64,000 bases of DNA from Flavobacterium denitrificans DSM 15936. GTDB lineage: Bacteria > Bacteroidota > Bacteroidia > Flavobacteriales > Flavobacteriaceae. The first letter of the stretch is position 1. The number at the start of each line of letters is the position of its first letter. Both the position numbers and the translations under genes were made by a program. Shown one piece after another: positions 44,221 through 53,380 of the stretch. The notes under the pieces were generated by a model. It was given only the letters and a program-made list of their open reading frames with translations, was not told the origin of the DNA and searched no databases. Where the stretch lies: contig NZ_AUDL01000016.1 of assembly GCF_000425445.1 (NCBI RefSeq), positions 1 to 64,000 of the forward strand, written 5' to 3'.

Positions 44221-45624
44221 ATGAGTTCATTTGACGTAGTCATTATAGGTTCAGGTCCTGGAGGATATGTATCAGCAATTCGTTGCGCACAATTAGGTTT
44301 CAAAACTGCAATTGTAGAAAAATATAATTCATTGGGCGGAACTTGCCTTAACGTAGGTTGTATTCCTTCAAAAGCATTATTATCATCTTCACACCATTAT
44401 TCAGAAATTGCTCATTTTGCAGATCACGGAATCGAAGTTTCTGGAGATGTAAAAATCAATTTAGAGAAAATGATCGCGCGCAAGCAAGCTGTTGTAGATC
44501 AAACCGTAGGTGGAATCAACTACCTAATGGATAAAAATAAAATTACTGTTTTCAATGGTTTAGGTTCATTTGTTGATGCAACTCACATTGCGGTTGCAAA
44601 AGCTGATGGGACTTCAGAAACTATCGAAGCAAAATATACTGTAATTGCTACAGGATCAAAACCATCTTCTTTGCCATTCATCAAAATTGATAAAGAAAGA
44701 ATCATCACTTCTACTGAAGCTTTAGCTTTAAAAGAAGTTCCAAAACACTTAGTAATTATTGGTGGAGGAGTTATCGGAATCGAGCTTGGACAAGTTTACC
44801 TTCGTTTAGGCGCTCAGGTTTCTGTAGTTGAATTCATGGACAGAATCATTCCAGGAATGGACGGAGCGCTTTCGAAAGAATTGACTAAAGTATTGAAAAA
44901 ACAAGGAATGAAATTCTACGTTTCTCACAAAGTAAAATCAGTAGAAAGAAACGGTGATGCTGTTACAGTTCAGGCTGAAAATGCAAAAGGAGAAACAATC
45001 ACTCTTGAAGGAGATTATTCATTAGTTTCTGTTGGTCGTCGTCCTTACACAGACGGATTAAACGCTGACAAAGCTGGAGTTAAAATTTCAGACAGAGGAC
45101 AAGTTGAAGTAAACGATCATTTACAAACTAGTACTCCAAATATCTACGCTATTGGTGACGTTGTTCGTGGAGCGATGTTAGCACACAAAGCAGAGGAAGA
45201 AGGAGTAATGGTTGCCGAAATCTTAGCAGGTCAAAAACCACATATTGATTATAACTTAATTCCTGGTGTAGTTTACACTTGGCCAGAAGTTGCTGCGGTT
45301 GGACAAACTGAAGAGCAATTGAAAGCGGCTGGAGTAAAATACAAATCAGGAAGTTTCCCATTCAAAGCGTTAGGACGTGCTAGAGCAAGTGCTGATTTAG
45401 ACGGATTCGTAAAAATCCTTGCTGACGAAAAAACTGATGAGGTTTTAGGAGTTCACATGATTGGTGCTCGTACAGCAGATTTAATTGCTGAGGCAGTTAC
45501 AGCAATGGAATTTAAAGCTTCTGCTGAAGATATTTCAAGAATGAGCCACGCACACCCAACTTTCGCGGAAGCGGTAAAAGAAGCGGCTTTGGCAGCTACT
45601 GAAAATAGAGCTTTACACGTATAA
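44221..45624 (+). CDS. lpdA: Dihydrolipoyl dehydrogenase
   Basis: A 467-aa flavoprotein disulfide reductase. FAD-binding GSGPGGYV (10-17), redox-active pair Cys42/Cys47 in GGTCLNVGCIPSK, NAD-binding GGGVIGIELG, ATGSKPS, and the C-terminal dimer motif SHAHPTFAEAVKEA with the catalytic His-Glu. It reoxidises lipoamide in 2-oxoacid dehydrogenase complexes. Transcribed alone with its own promoter and terminator. Length is as expected for the family. Confidence 0.97.
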   Translation: MSSFDVVIIGSGPGGYVSAIRCAQLGFKTAIVEKYNSLGGTCLNVGCIPSKALLSSSHHYSEIAHFADHGIEVSGDVKINLEKMIARKQAVVDQTVGGINYLMDKNKITVFNGLGSFVDATHIAVAKADGTSETIEAKYTVIATGSKPSSLPFIKIDKERIITSTEALALKEVPKHLVIIGGGVIGIELGQVYLRLGAQVSVVEFMDRIIPGMDGALSKELTKVLKKQGMKFYVSHKVKSVERNGDAVTVQAENAKGETITLEGDYSLVSVGRRPYTDGLNADKAGVKISDRGQVEVNDHLQTSTPNIYAIGDVVRGAMLAHKAEEEGVMVAEILAGQKPHIDYNLIPGVVYTWPEVAAVGQTEEQLKAAGVKYKSGSFPFKALGRARASADLDGFVKILADEKTDEVLGVHMIGARTADLIAEAVTAMEFKASAEDISRMSHAHPTFAEAVKEAALAATENRALHV

Positions 45625-45645
45625 TTTTTACGTAAATCATATTTC

Positions 45646-45686
45646 AAAAACCGTCCCGTCAGTTTTGACGGGACGGTTTTTTCGTT
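45646..45686 (+). terminator. Terminator of lpdA
   Basis: AAAAACCGTCCCGTCA pairs with TGACGGGACGGTTTTTT around a short TTT loop, followed by TTCGTTTT. A textbook intrinsic terminator 21 bases after the stop. Confidence 0.92.
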
Positions 45687-45793
45687 TTAATCGGTTTTAA
45701 AATATTTGAAAAAATATAAAGTTTCAGAAAAATTTTGTAAATTAGATGTGTATTTCAGATGCTATCTTTACTTAAATTTAAAAAGATAACATT

Positions 45794-46336
45794 ATGAAAA
45801 ATAGATATATAGCTCCAATTCTTCTAGGGGCAGGAATTGCAGCAGTACTTTATTCCTGCGGTTCTACTATTCCAGACAAAGCTGTTGCCGTCACCAACTT
45901 TGACAAGGCAAAATATCTGGGAAAATGGTATGAAATCGCAAGGTTAGATTATAAATGGGAAAAAGATTTAAATAACGTCACCGCCGAATATTCGCTGAAT
46001 GACAATGGCACTATAAAGGTTGATAATAAGGGCTATGATGTCAAAAAAGACAAATGGGAGGAAAGTATCGGGAAAGCCAAGTTTGTCAAAAAGGACAATG
46101 TTGGTATGCTTAAGGTCTCATTTTTTGGTCCTTTTTATTCTGGGTATAATGTTGTCGCAGTAGATAAGGATTATAAATATGCTCTTGTTGCTGGCGAAAG
46201 CTTGAAGTATATGTGGATACTTTCAAGGGAAACTACAATTCCTGAAAGTGTTAAAGCTGATTTTCTGATTAAAGCCCAAGAAATTGGTTATAAAATTTCT
46301 GATTTAGTTTGGGTAAAACATGACAAAACAAATTAA
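45794..46336 (+). CDS. Bacterial lipocalin (Blc-like lipoprotein)
   Basis: A 180-aa lipoprotein. The SPII signal (residues 1-22, ending in LYSCGS) gives a lipidated Cys. The first lipocalin motif KYLGKWYEIARLDYKWE (G-x-W) is clear and the eight-stranded barrel continues to about residue 165 (FFGPFYSGYNVVAVD, YMWILSRETTI). Blc proteins bind lysophospholipids or fatty acids at the outer membrane. It stands alone and ends at a strong terminator. Confidence 0.93.
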   Translation: MKNRYIAPILLGAGIAAVLYSCGSTIPDKAVAVTNFDKAKYLGKWYEIARLDYKWEKDLNNVTAEYSLNDNGTIKVDNKGYDVKKDKWEESIGKAKFVKKDNVGMLKVSFFGPFYSGYNVVAVDKDYKYALVAGESLKYMWILSRETTIPESVKADFLIKAQEIGYKISDLVWVKHDKTN

Positions 46337-46341
46337 AAAAG

Positions 46342-46375
46342 AAACCCGACACTTAAAATTGTGTCGGGTTTTTTT
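46342..46375. terminator. Terminator shared by lipocalin and DoxX genes
   Basis: AAACCCGACAC pairs with GTGTCGGGTTT and ends in seven Ts; on the minus strand the A-run on the left also fits. It lies between two convergent genes. Confidence 0.9.
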
Positions 46376-46394
46376 ATTTTTAATTGAAAATAAA

Positions 46395-46772
46395 TTAAGC
46401 TGTAAAAACACTTTTGTAATTATCCCAATATCTATAGATCAAAAATAAGTTGCCTAGGAATAATAGTCCGGCGATTGGCAGACCTTCTGGCGTTAAAAAA
46501 TAGTTGATGAACAAGATATTTACCGTAATAGGCAAGATCAAAATATTAGCTAATGTTACATAACGTCCCGTTACAAATGCAATTCCGCAAAGCAATTCAA
46601 TTGATTTAGCCAAGGGCATTAAATAAGTAGAAGCCATCAAACCTGTATTAAAGGCTTTAAAATCATTATTGGTTGCTGGTTCTGCTGGCATTAAGTGAAA
46701 GAAAAAACTAATAGAAGCAAATAACAGCAAAAGACCAATTAAAACACGGACAATAATAGTAGCAATTTTCAT
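46395..46772 (-). CDS. DoxX-family membrane protein
   Basis: A 125-aa integral membrane protein with four hydrophobic segments (about 4-23, 45-68, 70-90, 98-118). The middle pattern LMPLAKSIELLCGIAFVTGRY is typical of the DoxX family. Function in this family is diverse (quinone or thiosulfate oxidation partners) and unclear here. Its start is far from other genes; the 208-base gap to the DUF4349 gene holds no recognisable gene. Confidence 0.85.
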   Translation of the reverse strand: MKIATIIVRVLIGLLLLFASISFFFHLMPAEPATNNDFKAFNTGLMASTYLMPLAKSIELLCGIAFVTGRYVTLANILILPITVNILFINYFLTPEGLPIAGLLFLGNLFLIYRYWDNYKSVFTA

Positions 46773-46980
46773 AATACTCAGGATTTTTAAAAAGTTAAAA
46801 AATATAAATGATGTGCTTGGAAATCGTCTAATGTAAATTTCTCAAAAACAGAATTGGTATTTTGACTCTGTTTAATTGAGGATTTTTCAATTGATCTTAC
46901 CTTGTTTTGGGATTAATTGAAATCTATATCAAATATAACGATTTTTTCATTATTAAATTGCAGTTTTATTAACACTTTTC

Positions 46981-47874
46981 TTATTTCTTGATGTATTTTT
47001 TGTAAAGAAAAAATCCTCCAATGCTTATTAAAATAATTGGCCACAGATTAATAAAGAAAATTAAGATGGATTGCAGTATGTACCAACCGCTTTTTAAAGC
47101 ATCAATAATTTGAATTCCTAAGTTAGGCTTGTAGGCCGCACTGTCTTTCTCACTTGCCATGACCTCTTGTCTGATGGTTTCGTTTTGATAAAGTTGCAAT
47201 GTAATGGTGCTAAAATTGACTTGATCCTGCAAAGAGAGATTTTCAATGGTGCTATTGTCTTTTTCTGCAATTTTATTTGCTAATGTATTTTCAGCTTCTA
47301 CAATATCATTGATTTTTTTGCCTTTTGAATCAATTGCATTTGCGACTCTTTTTTCAGAAATACTGTTTCTTTTTTGCGAAAGCTGATTGGCTAGCATTTT
47401 TATAGAAACATCATCGGCTTTGATGACTCTGAAATCCAAAAAATCAATTTGCTTGGCAATCGTTTTAATTACAGTGTCAAGCTGTGTATTGGGAACGCGG
47501 ATGGTGATATTATTTTCAACCGAATATTTTGTGGTTTCCAACGTGCTGTCTTGACTGATTTTTGTCTTAATCTGATCGTGAATATTGCTTTGAAGATTTG
47601 TATAAGTCACAAATCCTCCAAATTTTTGAGTGGCATTCTCAATTGCATAAGTAGATTTGACGACATTTTTAACCTTAAACTTTATAGCAGCAGTTCGAAT
47701 AAATTTCTGTTTGCTGTCTTTTTGCTCGACTGCTGCCGATGACGAAATTGCAGTGCTATCCATAGTTGCAACATTTGCCGAAGCTTCAGCGGTTGCATAA
47801 TCTGCTTTTTTGCAGGAAAATAATACAAGAATAAGAATTAAGGTAGCCAAACCTAATTTTGCAGTTGTTTTCAT
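46981..47874 (-). CDS. DUF4349-domain lipoprotein
   Basis: A 297-aa envelope protein: SPII signal with lipobox LFSCKK (around residue 21), then a DUF4349 region: KFIRTAAIKFKVKNVVKSTYAIE and FGGFVTYTNLQSN, a helical coiled coil at about 170-215 with ANQLSQKRNSISEKR, and one C-terminal membrane helix (YILQSILIFFINLWPIILISIGGF). Such proteins lie in the cell envelope; their role is unknown. Stand-alone. Confidence 0.85.
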   Translation of the reverse strand: MKTTAKLGLATLILILVLFSCKKADYATAEASANVATMDSTAISSSAAVEQKDSKQKFIRTAAIKFKVKNVVKSTYAIENATQKFGGFVTYTNLQSNIHDQIKTKISQDSTLETTKYSVENNITIRVPNTQLDTVIKTIAKQIDFLDFRVIKADDVSIKMLANQLSQKRNSISEKRVANAIDSKGKKINDIVEAENTLANKIAEKDNSTIENLSLQDQVNFSTITLQLYQNETIRQEVMASEKDSAAYKPNLGIQIIDALKSGWYILQSILIFFINLWPIILISIGGFFLYKKYIKK

Positions 47875-48043
47875 AAAAGTTTAAAAATTTGATTAATAAA
47901 TAAAATAGTTACACGATGTAAATACGATTTTGTTTTTAAGGTTTTTAAGAGTAGTTTTTTAATCAAATCATGATTTTTATGAATTAGTGTTAAAATCGAT
48001 ATACTAAAAAGTGTGCCAATATTTTTTTGTTAATTTATTTTAA

Positions 48044-48149
48044 ACCATTAAGGCATTAAGCTTCATAAAGCGGTGTTCTTAATTTTCTTGACCATACAAG
48101 GGAATTAAGCTTAGGATTTAGAACTTAATTTTCTTAATGTCTTAATGGT
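48044..48149. repeat. Inverted repeat (ccattaag/cttaatgg)
   Basis: accattaaggcattaag (48044-48060) is mirrored by cttaatgtcttaatggt (48133-48149). Similar short blocks occur at 27685-27755 (aacattaagatataaag, cttaatttcttaatggt). A long hairpin could form upstream of pabB. Confidence 0.7.
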
Positions 48150-48180
48150 AAAAAAAAATTAATGAAGGATTTTTTTGTCG

Positions 48181-48188
48181 TAATTTTG
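48181..48188 (+). promoter_or_regulatory. -7 promoter element (TAATTTTG) of pabB
   Basis: TAATTTTG matches the TAnnTTTG consensus and would start transcription near 48195, so a start codon at 48162 would lie upstream of the transcript. It supports the TTG start at 48210. Confidence 0.45.
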
Positions 48189-48209
48189 AAGCTTAAAATT
48201 TATACTTCT

Positions 48210-49508
48210 TTGAGAGTTTCAATTCATAAACATATTTCCAACCCAGAACAATTCAAATTGCAGCTTTTAAGTTGGTCGCAACAATTTCGCGAGATTGTTT
48301 TTTTGGACAGCAATTCATATCCACAAGAATATTCAAGTTTTGATTGTTTGCTGGCTGTGGACGCTTTTACGTCTATAAAAACTGATTTTCAAAATGCTTT
48401 TGAAGATTTAAAACAATATCAGCAAACGACAAAAGATTGGCTCTTTGGCTATCTTTCCTATGATTTAAAAAATGATATTGAAGACTTAAAATCAGATAAT
48501 TTTGATGGACTAGATTTTCCGGATTTGTTTTTCTTTCAACCAAAAAAAATATTTTTGTTGAAAGGAAATGAACTCGAAATCGAGTATTTATTTCTGTGCG
48601 ATGATGAAGTTGAAGATGATTTTAAGGAAATAGTCGAAAGTGAATCTGGAAGCCTCGGGACGAAAGTCGAAAGTGCTTCGTCTTTAGAAATTCAACAGCG
48701 AATTTCGAAAGATTTGTACGTTGAAAAAGTGACAAAAATGCTAGAACATATTCATAAAGGCGATATGTACGAAGGCAATTTTTGCATGGAATTTTTTGCT
48801 GAAAATGCAACTATTTATCCCTTCGAAAAATTTCAGAAACTGAATGAAATTTCGAAGGCGCCTTTTTCGGTTTTCTTTAAAAATAACAAACAATTTTTGC
48901 TTTCAGCTTCACCAGAAAGATATCTGAAAAAAGTGGGAGATAAAATAATTTCGCAACCTATAAAAGGAACTTCAAAACGCTCTGCGGATCCTTCGGAAGA
49001 CGAAAAATCAAAGCATTTTTTAGAAAACGACCCAAAAGAACGTGCCGAAAATATAATGATTACCGATTTGGTTCGAAATGATTTGTCGCATACTGCACAA
49101 AAAGGCTCTGTTGAGGTAGAAGAACTTTGTGGAATTTATTCTTTTCTTCAAGTGCATCAAATGATTTCAACGATAACATCAAAATTAGACAAACAATATT
49201 CGCCAGTTGATGTTTTAAGAACAACTTTCCCAATGGGAAGTATGACGGGTGCACCAAAAATTTCAGTGATGAAAATTATCGAAAATCTGGAAGAAACCAA
49301 ACGCGGTCTGTATAGTGGAGCAATTGGATATTTTAATCCCGAAGGTGATTTTGACTTTAATGTTGTGATTCGAAGCATTTTGTATAATCAGGAAAATAAA
49401 TATGTTTCATTTTCTGTCGGAAGTGCCATAACTTCGCTTTCAGATCCAGAAAAAGAATACGAAGAATGTTTGCTGAAAGCCAAAGCAATGCACGAAGTTT
49501 TGCAATAA
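48210..49508 (+). CDS. pabB: Aminodeoxychorismate synthase component I / chorismate-binding enzyme
   Basis: A 432-aa chorismate-utilising enzyme, from TTG 48210 (residues MRVSIHKHISNPEQFK). An ATG at 48162 adds 16 residues but overlaps the likely promoter. Signature PIKGTSKRSADPSEDE, then ENIMITDLVRNDLSHTA, TTFPMGSMTGAPKISVM and GAIGYFNPEGDFDFN are all present. PabB converts chorismate to 4-amino-4-deoxychorismate in folate synthesis; anthranilate synthase component I is related but the local neighbours (tilS) are typical of pabB in flavobacteria. The glutaminase partner is not in this window. Confidence 0.85.
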   Translation: MRVSIHKHISNPEQFKLQLLSWSQQFREIVFLDSNSYPQEYSSFDCLLAVDAFTSIKTDFQNAFEDLKQYQQTTKDWLFGYLSYDLKNDIEDLKSDNFDGLDFPDLFFFQPKKIFLLKGNELEIEYLFLCDDEVEDDFKEIVESESGSLGTKVESASSLEIQQRISKDLYVEKVTKMLEHIHKGDMYEGNFCMEFFAENATIYPFEKFQKLNEISKAPFSVFFKNNKQFLLSASPERYLKKVGDKIISQPIKGTSKRSADPSEDEKSKHFLENDPKERAENIMITDLVRNDLSHTAQKGSVEVEELCGIYSFLQVHQMISTITSKLDKQYSPVDVLRTTFPMGSMTGAPKISVMKIIENLEETKRGLYSGAIGYFNPEGDFDFNVVIRSILYNQENKYVSFSVGSAITSLSDPEKEYEECLLKAKAMHEVLQ

Positions 49509-49512
49509 ATTT

Positions 49513-49590
49513 TTTCCGCCACGAATTCACGAATTTATTTTAATACGGTTCGATCATAAATAATTCGTGAATTCGTGGCGAAAAAAACAT
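49513..49590. repeat. Family A repeat, hairpin form
   Basis: cgccacgaattcacgaattt (near 49516) is mirrored by aattcgtgaattcgtggcg (49563-49581). The pair forms a long stem between pabB and tilS. Confidence 0.85.
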
Positions 49591-49642
49591 ACTTAACATT
49601 TCGTTTAAAAATAGATAGAATTTAATTTTTTACATTTATCAA

Positions 49643-50953
49643 ATGTTTTCAAACTTTCAAAATCATATCGTTTCCCGCTTTCCATTTTTAGCAGAAAAAA
49701 AGCTTTTTCTGGCTGTAAGCGGCGGATTAGACAGTATGGTTTTGTTGCATTTGTTGAAAAAACTGCCTTATGAAATTGCGGTGTTGCACTGTAATTTTCA
49801 GCTTCGCGGTTTAGAAAGTTTTGGCGATCAGGAATTCATTCAAAATTACTGCAAGCAAAACAATATTCCGTTTTTTACCACTCAATTTGATACCAAAGCT
49901 TTTGCCGAAGATTATAAATTGTCGACACAAGTTGCGGCGCGCGAACTTCGTTACAGTTGGTTTTATGAACTTTTAGAAGAAGAAAACTTCGACTATATTT
50001 TAACGGCACATCATGCCGATGATAATTTAGAAACCTTTATCATCAATTTGACAAGAGGAACTGGGTTGGACGGCTTAACTGGAATTCCAGAACAAAACGA
50101 GAAAATAATTCGTCCGCTTTTGCCTTTTTCAAGAGAAGAAATTCTGAGATATGCCGAAGAGAGTAAAATTCAATGGCGTGAAGACAGCAGCAATGCTTCG
50201 AATAAATATTTACGGAATAAAATTCGCCATGATTTGGTTCCGATTTTAAAAGAAATCAATCCCAACTTTTTGAATGCTTTTCAGAAAACGCAATCCTATT
50301 TGCAAGAATCTCAGGAAATGGCTGAGGATGCATCGATTATGGTTTATCAGCAAGTAGCAAAAGAAGAAGGAGAAGATATTCATTTTGATTTAAACCAGCT
50401 TAAAAAATTACCCAATTATAAATCTTATCTGTACCAATGGCTGAATGAATTTGGATTTTCAGCATGGAATGATATTTACGATTTGGTAAGCGGGCAATCG
50501 GGAAAACAAGTGCTTTCGGAAGAATTCAGGTTGCTTAAAAACAGAGAAACTTTGATTTTGAGTCCCATTTCATATGAGCCTAAAGATGATGAGTTTGAAA
50601 TTCATGAAAATGAGACAGAAGTTAATTTTCCCTTAAAAATGAGACTTTGTAACGTAGGTCACATAACAATAGAATCAAATAAGTCTATATTTGTGGATGC
50701 TGAAAAAATCCAGTTTCCTTTGATTCTACGTAAATGGGCTGAAGGTGATGTTTTTCATCCTTTTGGGATGCAGGGAAAGTCAAAAAAAGTGAGCAAGCTT
50801 TTTAAAGACGAAAAATTGTCTCTGATTGAAAAAGAAAAAACATGGATTTTGTGTTCGGGCAACCAGATCGTATGGGTTGTTGGAATTCGGCAAGACGAAC
50901 GTTTTAAAATTGAAAATACCACAAATAAAATACTTAAAATAGAACTGCAATAA
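49643..50953 (+). CDS. tilS: tRNA(Ile)-lysidine synthetase
   Basis: A 436-aa PP-loop enzyme. The ATP site SGGLDS (26-31), HCNFQLRG and LTAHHADDNLETF are the TilS core, followed by the C-terminal tRNA-binding domains (KKLPNYKSYLYQWLNEF, LRKWAEGDVFHPFGMQGKSKKVSKLFKDEK). It makes lysidine at C34 of tRNA-Ile(CAU), which is essential. The stop overlaps the start of the dsbD gene by one base, so the two are co-translated. Confidence 0.96.
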   Translation: MFSNFQNHIVSRFPFLAEKKLFLAVSGGLDSMVLLHLLKKLPYEIAVLHCNFQLRGLESFGDQEFIQNYCKQNNIPFFTTQFDTKAFAEDYKLSTQVAARELRYSWFYELLEEENFDYILTAHHADDNLETFIINLTRGTGLDGLTGIPEQNEKIIRPLLPFSREEILRYAEESKIQWREDSSNASNKYLRNKIRHDLVPILKEINPNFLNAFQKTQSYLQESQEMAEDASIMVYQQVAKEEGEDIHFDLNQLKKLPNYKSYLYQWLNEFGFSAWNDIYDLVSGQSGKQVLSEEFRLLKNRETLILSPISYEPKDDEFEIHENETEVNFPLKMRLCNVGHITIESNKSIFVDAEKIQFPLILRKWAEGDVFHPFGMQGKSKKVSKLFKDEKLSLIEKEKTWILCSGNQIVWVVGIRQDERFKIENTTNKILKIELQ

Positions 50954-53046
50954 TGAACTTTAATCAATACCGTCAAGCGATAATGCTAAAAAACTACTGG
51001 AGCAAATCTCTTTTATTTTTGCTTTTTTTCCTTTTTTCTATTGCAAATAGCAACGCTCAGATTGTTGAGCCTGTAAAATGGACTTCAAAAATTGAAAAAA
51101 AATCCGGAAATAATGCCGTGTTGATTTTTGATGGAACTATTGAAAAAGATTGGCATATGTATTCGCAGTTTACACCAGATGGTGGTCCGCTTGCGTTGGA
51201 AATTGCTTTTAAAAATCAAAAAGGAAACTACGAATTAGTGGGGAAGGCAAAGGAAGGAAAAACCAGAACGGCTTTTAATGACGTTTTTGGTGTTAACGAA
51301 ACTTTCTTTGAAGGAAAAGCGCATATCGAGCAGGAAATCAAAATTGTTAATCCAAATTTAAAAACAGTTGAGGTAGAGTTTGATTTTCAGGTTTGTAAAG
51401 AGGTTTGCATCAATTCGAATAAAAAATTCTCAATTGCTATTCCGTCGAGTTTTAATATGGCAGAAGTTCCTGCAATTACAGAGGCTAAAGTGGATGAGAC
51501 AAAAGTGTCTGGAATTGCGGTTGATACAATTGCAAAACCAGCTGATACAGCAAAAACTCAAGTAGTAAAATCAAATATTGAAAAGCCAGTTTCTAAGGAA
51601 GATATGCCTGCGCCAGCATCGCCAAGAAGCTTGTGGTCGATCTTTTTCTTTGCATTTTTAGGAGGTTTTGCGGCTTTATTTACACCTTGCGTTTTCCCAA
51701 TGATTCCAATGACGGTTAGCTTTTTTACAAAACAAAGCAAAAGCAGAGCAAAAGGAATCAGAAATGCGATTATTTACGGATTATCAATCATTGCTATTTA
51801 TGTGATTTTAGGATTAATTGTAACTAAGATTTTCGGTGCCGATGCTTTAAATGCGTTGTCAACAGATGTTTGGTTCAATTTAATATTCTTTGTGATTTTA
51901 ATCATTTTTGCTACCTCATTTTTGGGAGCTTTCGAAATTATGCTTCCAAATTCATGGGCAAACAAAGCCGATCAACAGGCAGACAAAGGCGGTATAATTG
52001 GAATATTGTTCATGGCATTGGCATTGGCAATTGTGTCGTTTTCATGCACAGGACCAATCGTTGGAACCTTATTAGTTGAGGCGGCTTCAAATGGAGGGAT
52101 CGCTCCAATCGTTGGAATGTTAGGTTTTTCTTCTGCATTGGCACTTCCATTTATGTTGTTTGCATTGTTTCCAGGATGGCTAAATTCATTGCCAAAATCG
52201 GGCGGATGGTTGAATACAGTAAAAGTTGTATTAGGATTTTTAGAATTGGCTTTAGCATTCAAATTTTTATCAAATGCTGATTTAGTATTGCAACTGCATT
52301 TCTTAGAAAGAGAAGTTTTCCTTGCTATTTGGATTGCGATTTTTGGAGCTTTGGCCTTATATTTATTTGGAAAAATCACATTGCCTCACGATAGCCCAAT
52401 TCAGCATATTTCTGTTGGAAGATTATATTTAGGGATAATTTCTTTAGTATTTACAATTTATTTGATACCAGGACTTTGGGGAGCGCCTTTGAAATTAATT
52501 AGCGCATTTCCACCGCCGCCACAATATAGTGAAAGTCCTTTTGGAGTGGGTGGTTCTTCAAGTTCGAATGTTGCAGAAGCAAAAGGTTTGCCGGCAGGTG
52601 CAGAATTAGGCCCTCACGGAATAATAGTTTTCCATGATTATGAAGATGGATTAGCTTACGCAAAAGAAATCAACAAACCAATTATGCTTGATTTTACGGG
52701 ATATGCGTGCGTAAACTGTCGAAAAATGGAAAATAATGTTTGGTCGGATCCTTCAGTTTTGTCAATATTAAAAAAAGACGTTGTTTTGATTTCACTTTAT
52801 GTTGACGACAAAAGAGAGCTTCCAAAAAACGAACAATTTGTTACAAAAGCTGGTGATGAAATCATAACTGTAGGCGATAAATGGACCGATTTTATGATTT
52901 CAAAATATAAAACCAATACACAGCCATTATATGTAATTACTGATTTAGACGGTAATAATTTGCATACATCTAAGCCAACAATTAGTTATGTTGGAACAGA
53001 AGAATATTTGCAATGGCTTAAAGAAGGAATTGCGAATTTTAAATAG
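50953..53046 (+). CDS. dsbD: Thiol:disulfide interchange protein DsbD
   Basis: A 697-aa envelope electron carrier. A signal peptide is best placed from ATG 50983 (MLKNYWSKSLLFLLFF ... SNAQ); the ATG at 50953 overlaps the tilS stop. Next come the N-terminal DsbD-alpha-like domain (CKEVC at about 155), eight-helix membrane core (CVFPMIPMTVSFF, CTGPIVGTLL) and a C-terminal thioredoxin domain with YACVNCRKME. Electrons pass from cytoplasmic thioredoxin to periplasmic substrates. The following 74-aa gene begins three bases later. Confidence 0.92.
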   Translation: MNFNQYRQAIMLKNYWSKSLLFLLFFLFSIANSNAQIVEPVKWTSKIEKKSGNNAVLIFDGTIEKDWHMYSQFTPDGGPLALEIAFKNQKGNYELVGKAKEGKTRTAFNDVFGVNETFFEGKAHIEQEIKIVNPNLKTVEVEFDFQVCKEVCINSNKKFSIAIPSSFNMAEVPAITEAKVDETKVSGIAVDTIAKPADTAKTQVVKSNIEKPVSKEDMPAPASPRSLWSIFFFAFLGGFAALFTPCVFPMIPMTVSFFTKQSKSRAKGIRNAIIYGLSIIAIYVILGLIVTKIFGADALNALSTDVWFNLIFFVILIIFATSFLGAFEIMLPNSWANKADQQADKGGIIGILFMALALAIVSFSCTGPIVGTLLVEAASNGGIAPIVGMLGFSSALALPFMLFALFPGWLNSLPKSGGWLNTVKVVLGFLELALAFKFLSNADLVLQLHFLEREVFLAIWIAIFGALALYLFGKITLPHDSPIQHISVGRLYLGIISLVFTIYLIPGLWGAPLKLISAFPPPPQYSESPFGVGGSSSSNVAEAKGLPAGAELGPHGIIVFHDYEDGLAYAKEINKPIMLDFTGYACVNCRKMENNVWSDPSVLSILKKDVVLISLYVDDKRELPKNEQFVTKAGDEIITVGDKWTDFMISKYKTNTQPLYVITDLDGNNLHTSKPTISYVGTEEYLQWLKEGIANFK

Positions 53047-53049
53047 TAA

Positions 53050-53274
53050 ATGAAGTTTTCTGATTTTTTAGATTTTATAATAAGTGGCGCTTTTGCCTTA
53101 CTGGCATTTTTATGGTATTTGGCAAAAAAAGACCAAGTGAAAACACGTCGAGAAAGAGGGGATGATGAAATGAGTACGAAGTCTGAGATTTTTAAATCTT
53201 GGATATTGATTGTCTTTTTTATTATATTTTCTCTGGTGTATTTTTTCTCTTTTATAGGATCGCTTACTTTTTAA
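53050..53274 (+). CDS. Small two-helix membrane protein, unknown
   Basis: A 74-aa protein with two hydrophobic helices (about 9-27 and 52-72) joined by a basic cytoplasmic loop (KKDQVKTRRERGDDE). It starts three bases after dsbD and ends before a terminator, so it belongs to the tilS-dsbD transcript. No family recognised. It may be a partner of DsbD, by position only. Confidence 0.7.
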   Translation: MKFSDFLDFIISGAFALLAFLWYLAKKDQVKTRRERGDDEMSTKSEIFKSWILIVFFIIFSLVYFFSFIGSLTF

Positions 53275-53313
53275 TCAAAACATAATAAATAAGGATTAAT
53301 ATTAATTCAAATG

Positions 53314-53350
53314 AAAATCCCTCTAAGTTTTAGCTTAGAGGGATTTTTTT
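53314..53350. terminator. Bidirectional terminator between the dsbD operon and amt
   Basis: AAAATCCCTCTAAG pairs with CTTAGAGGGATTTT around TTTTAG, with a T-tract on the right and A-rich left arm. It serves two convergent units. Confidence 0.9.
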
Positions 53351-53380
53351 ATCAAGAAGGAAAGTTTGAAAATTAAAGTC

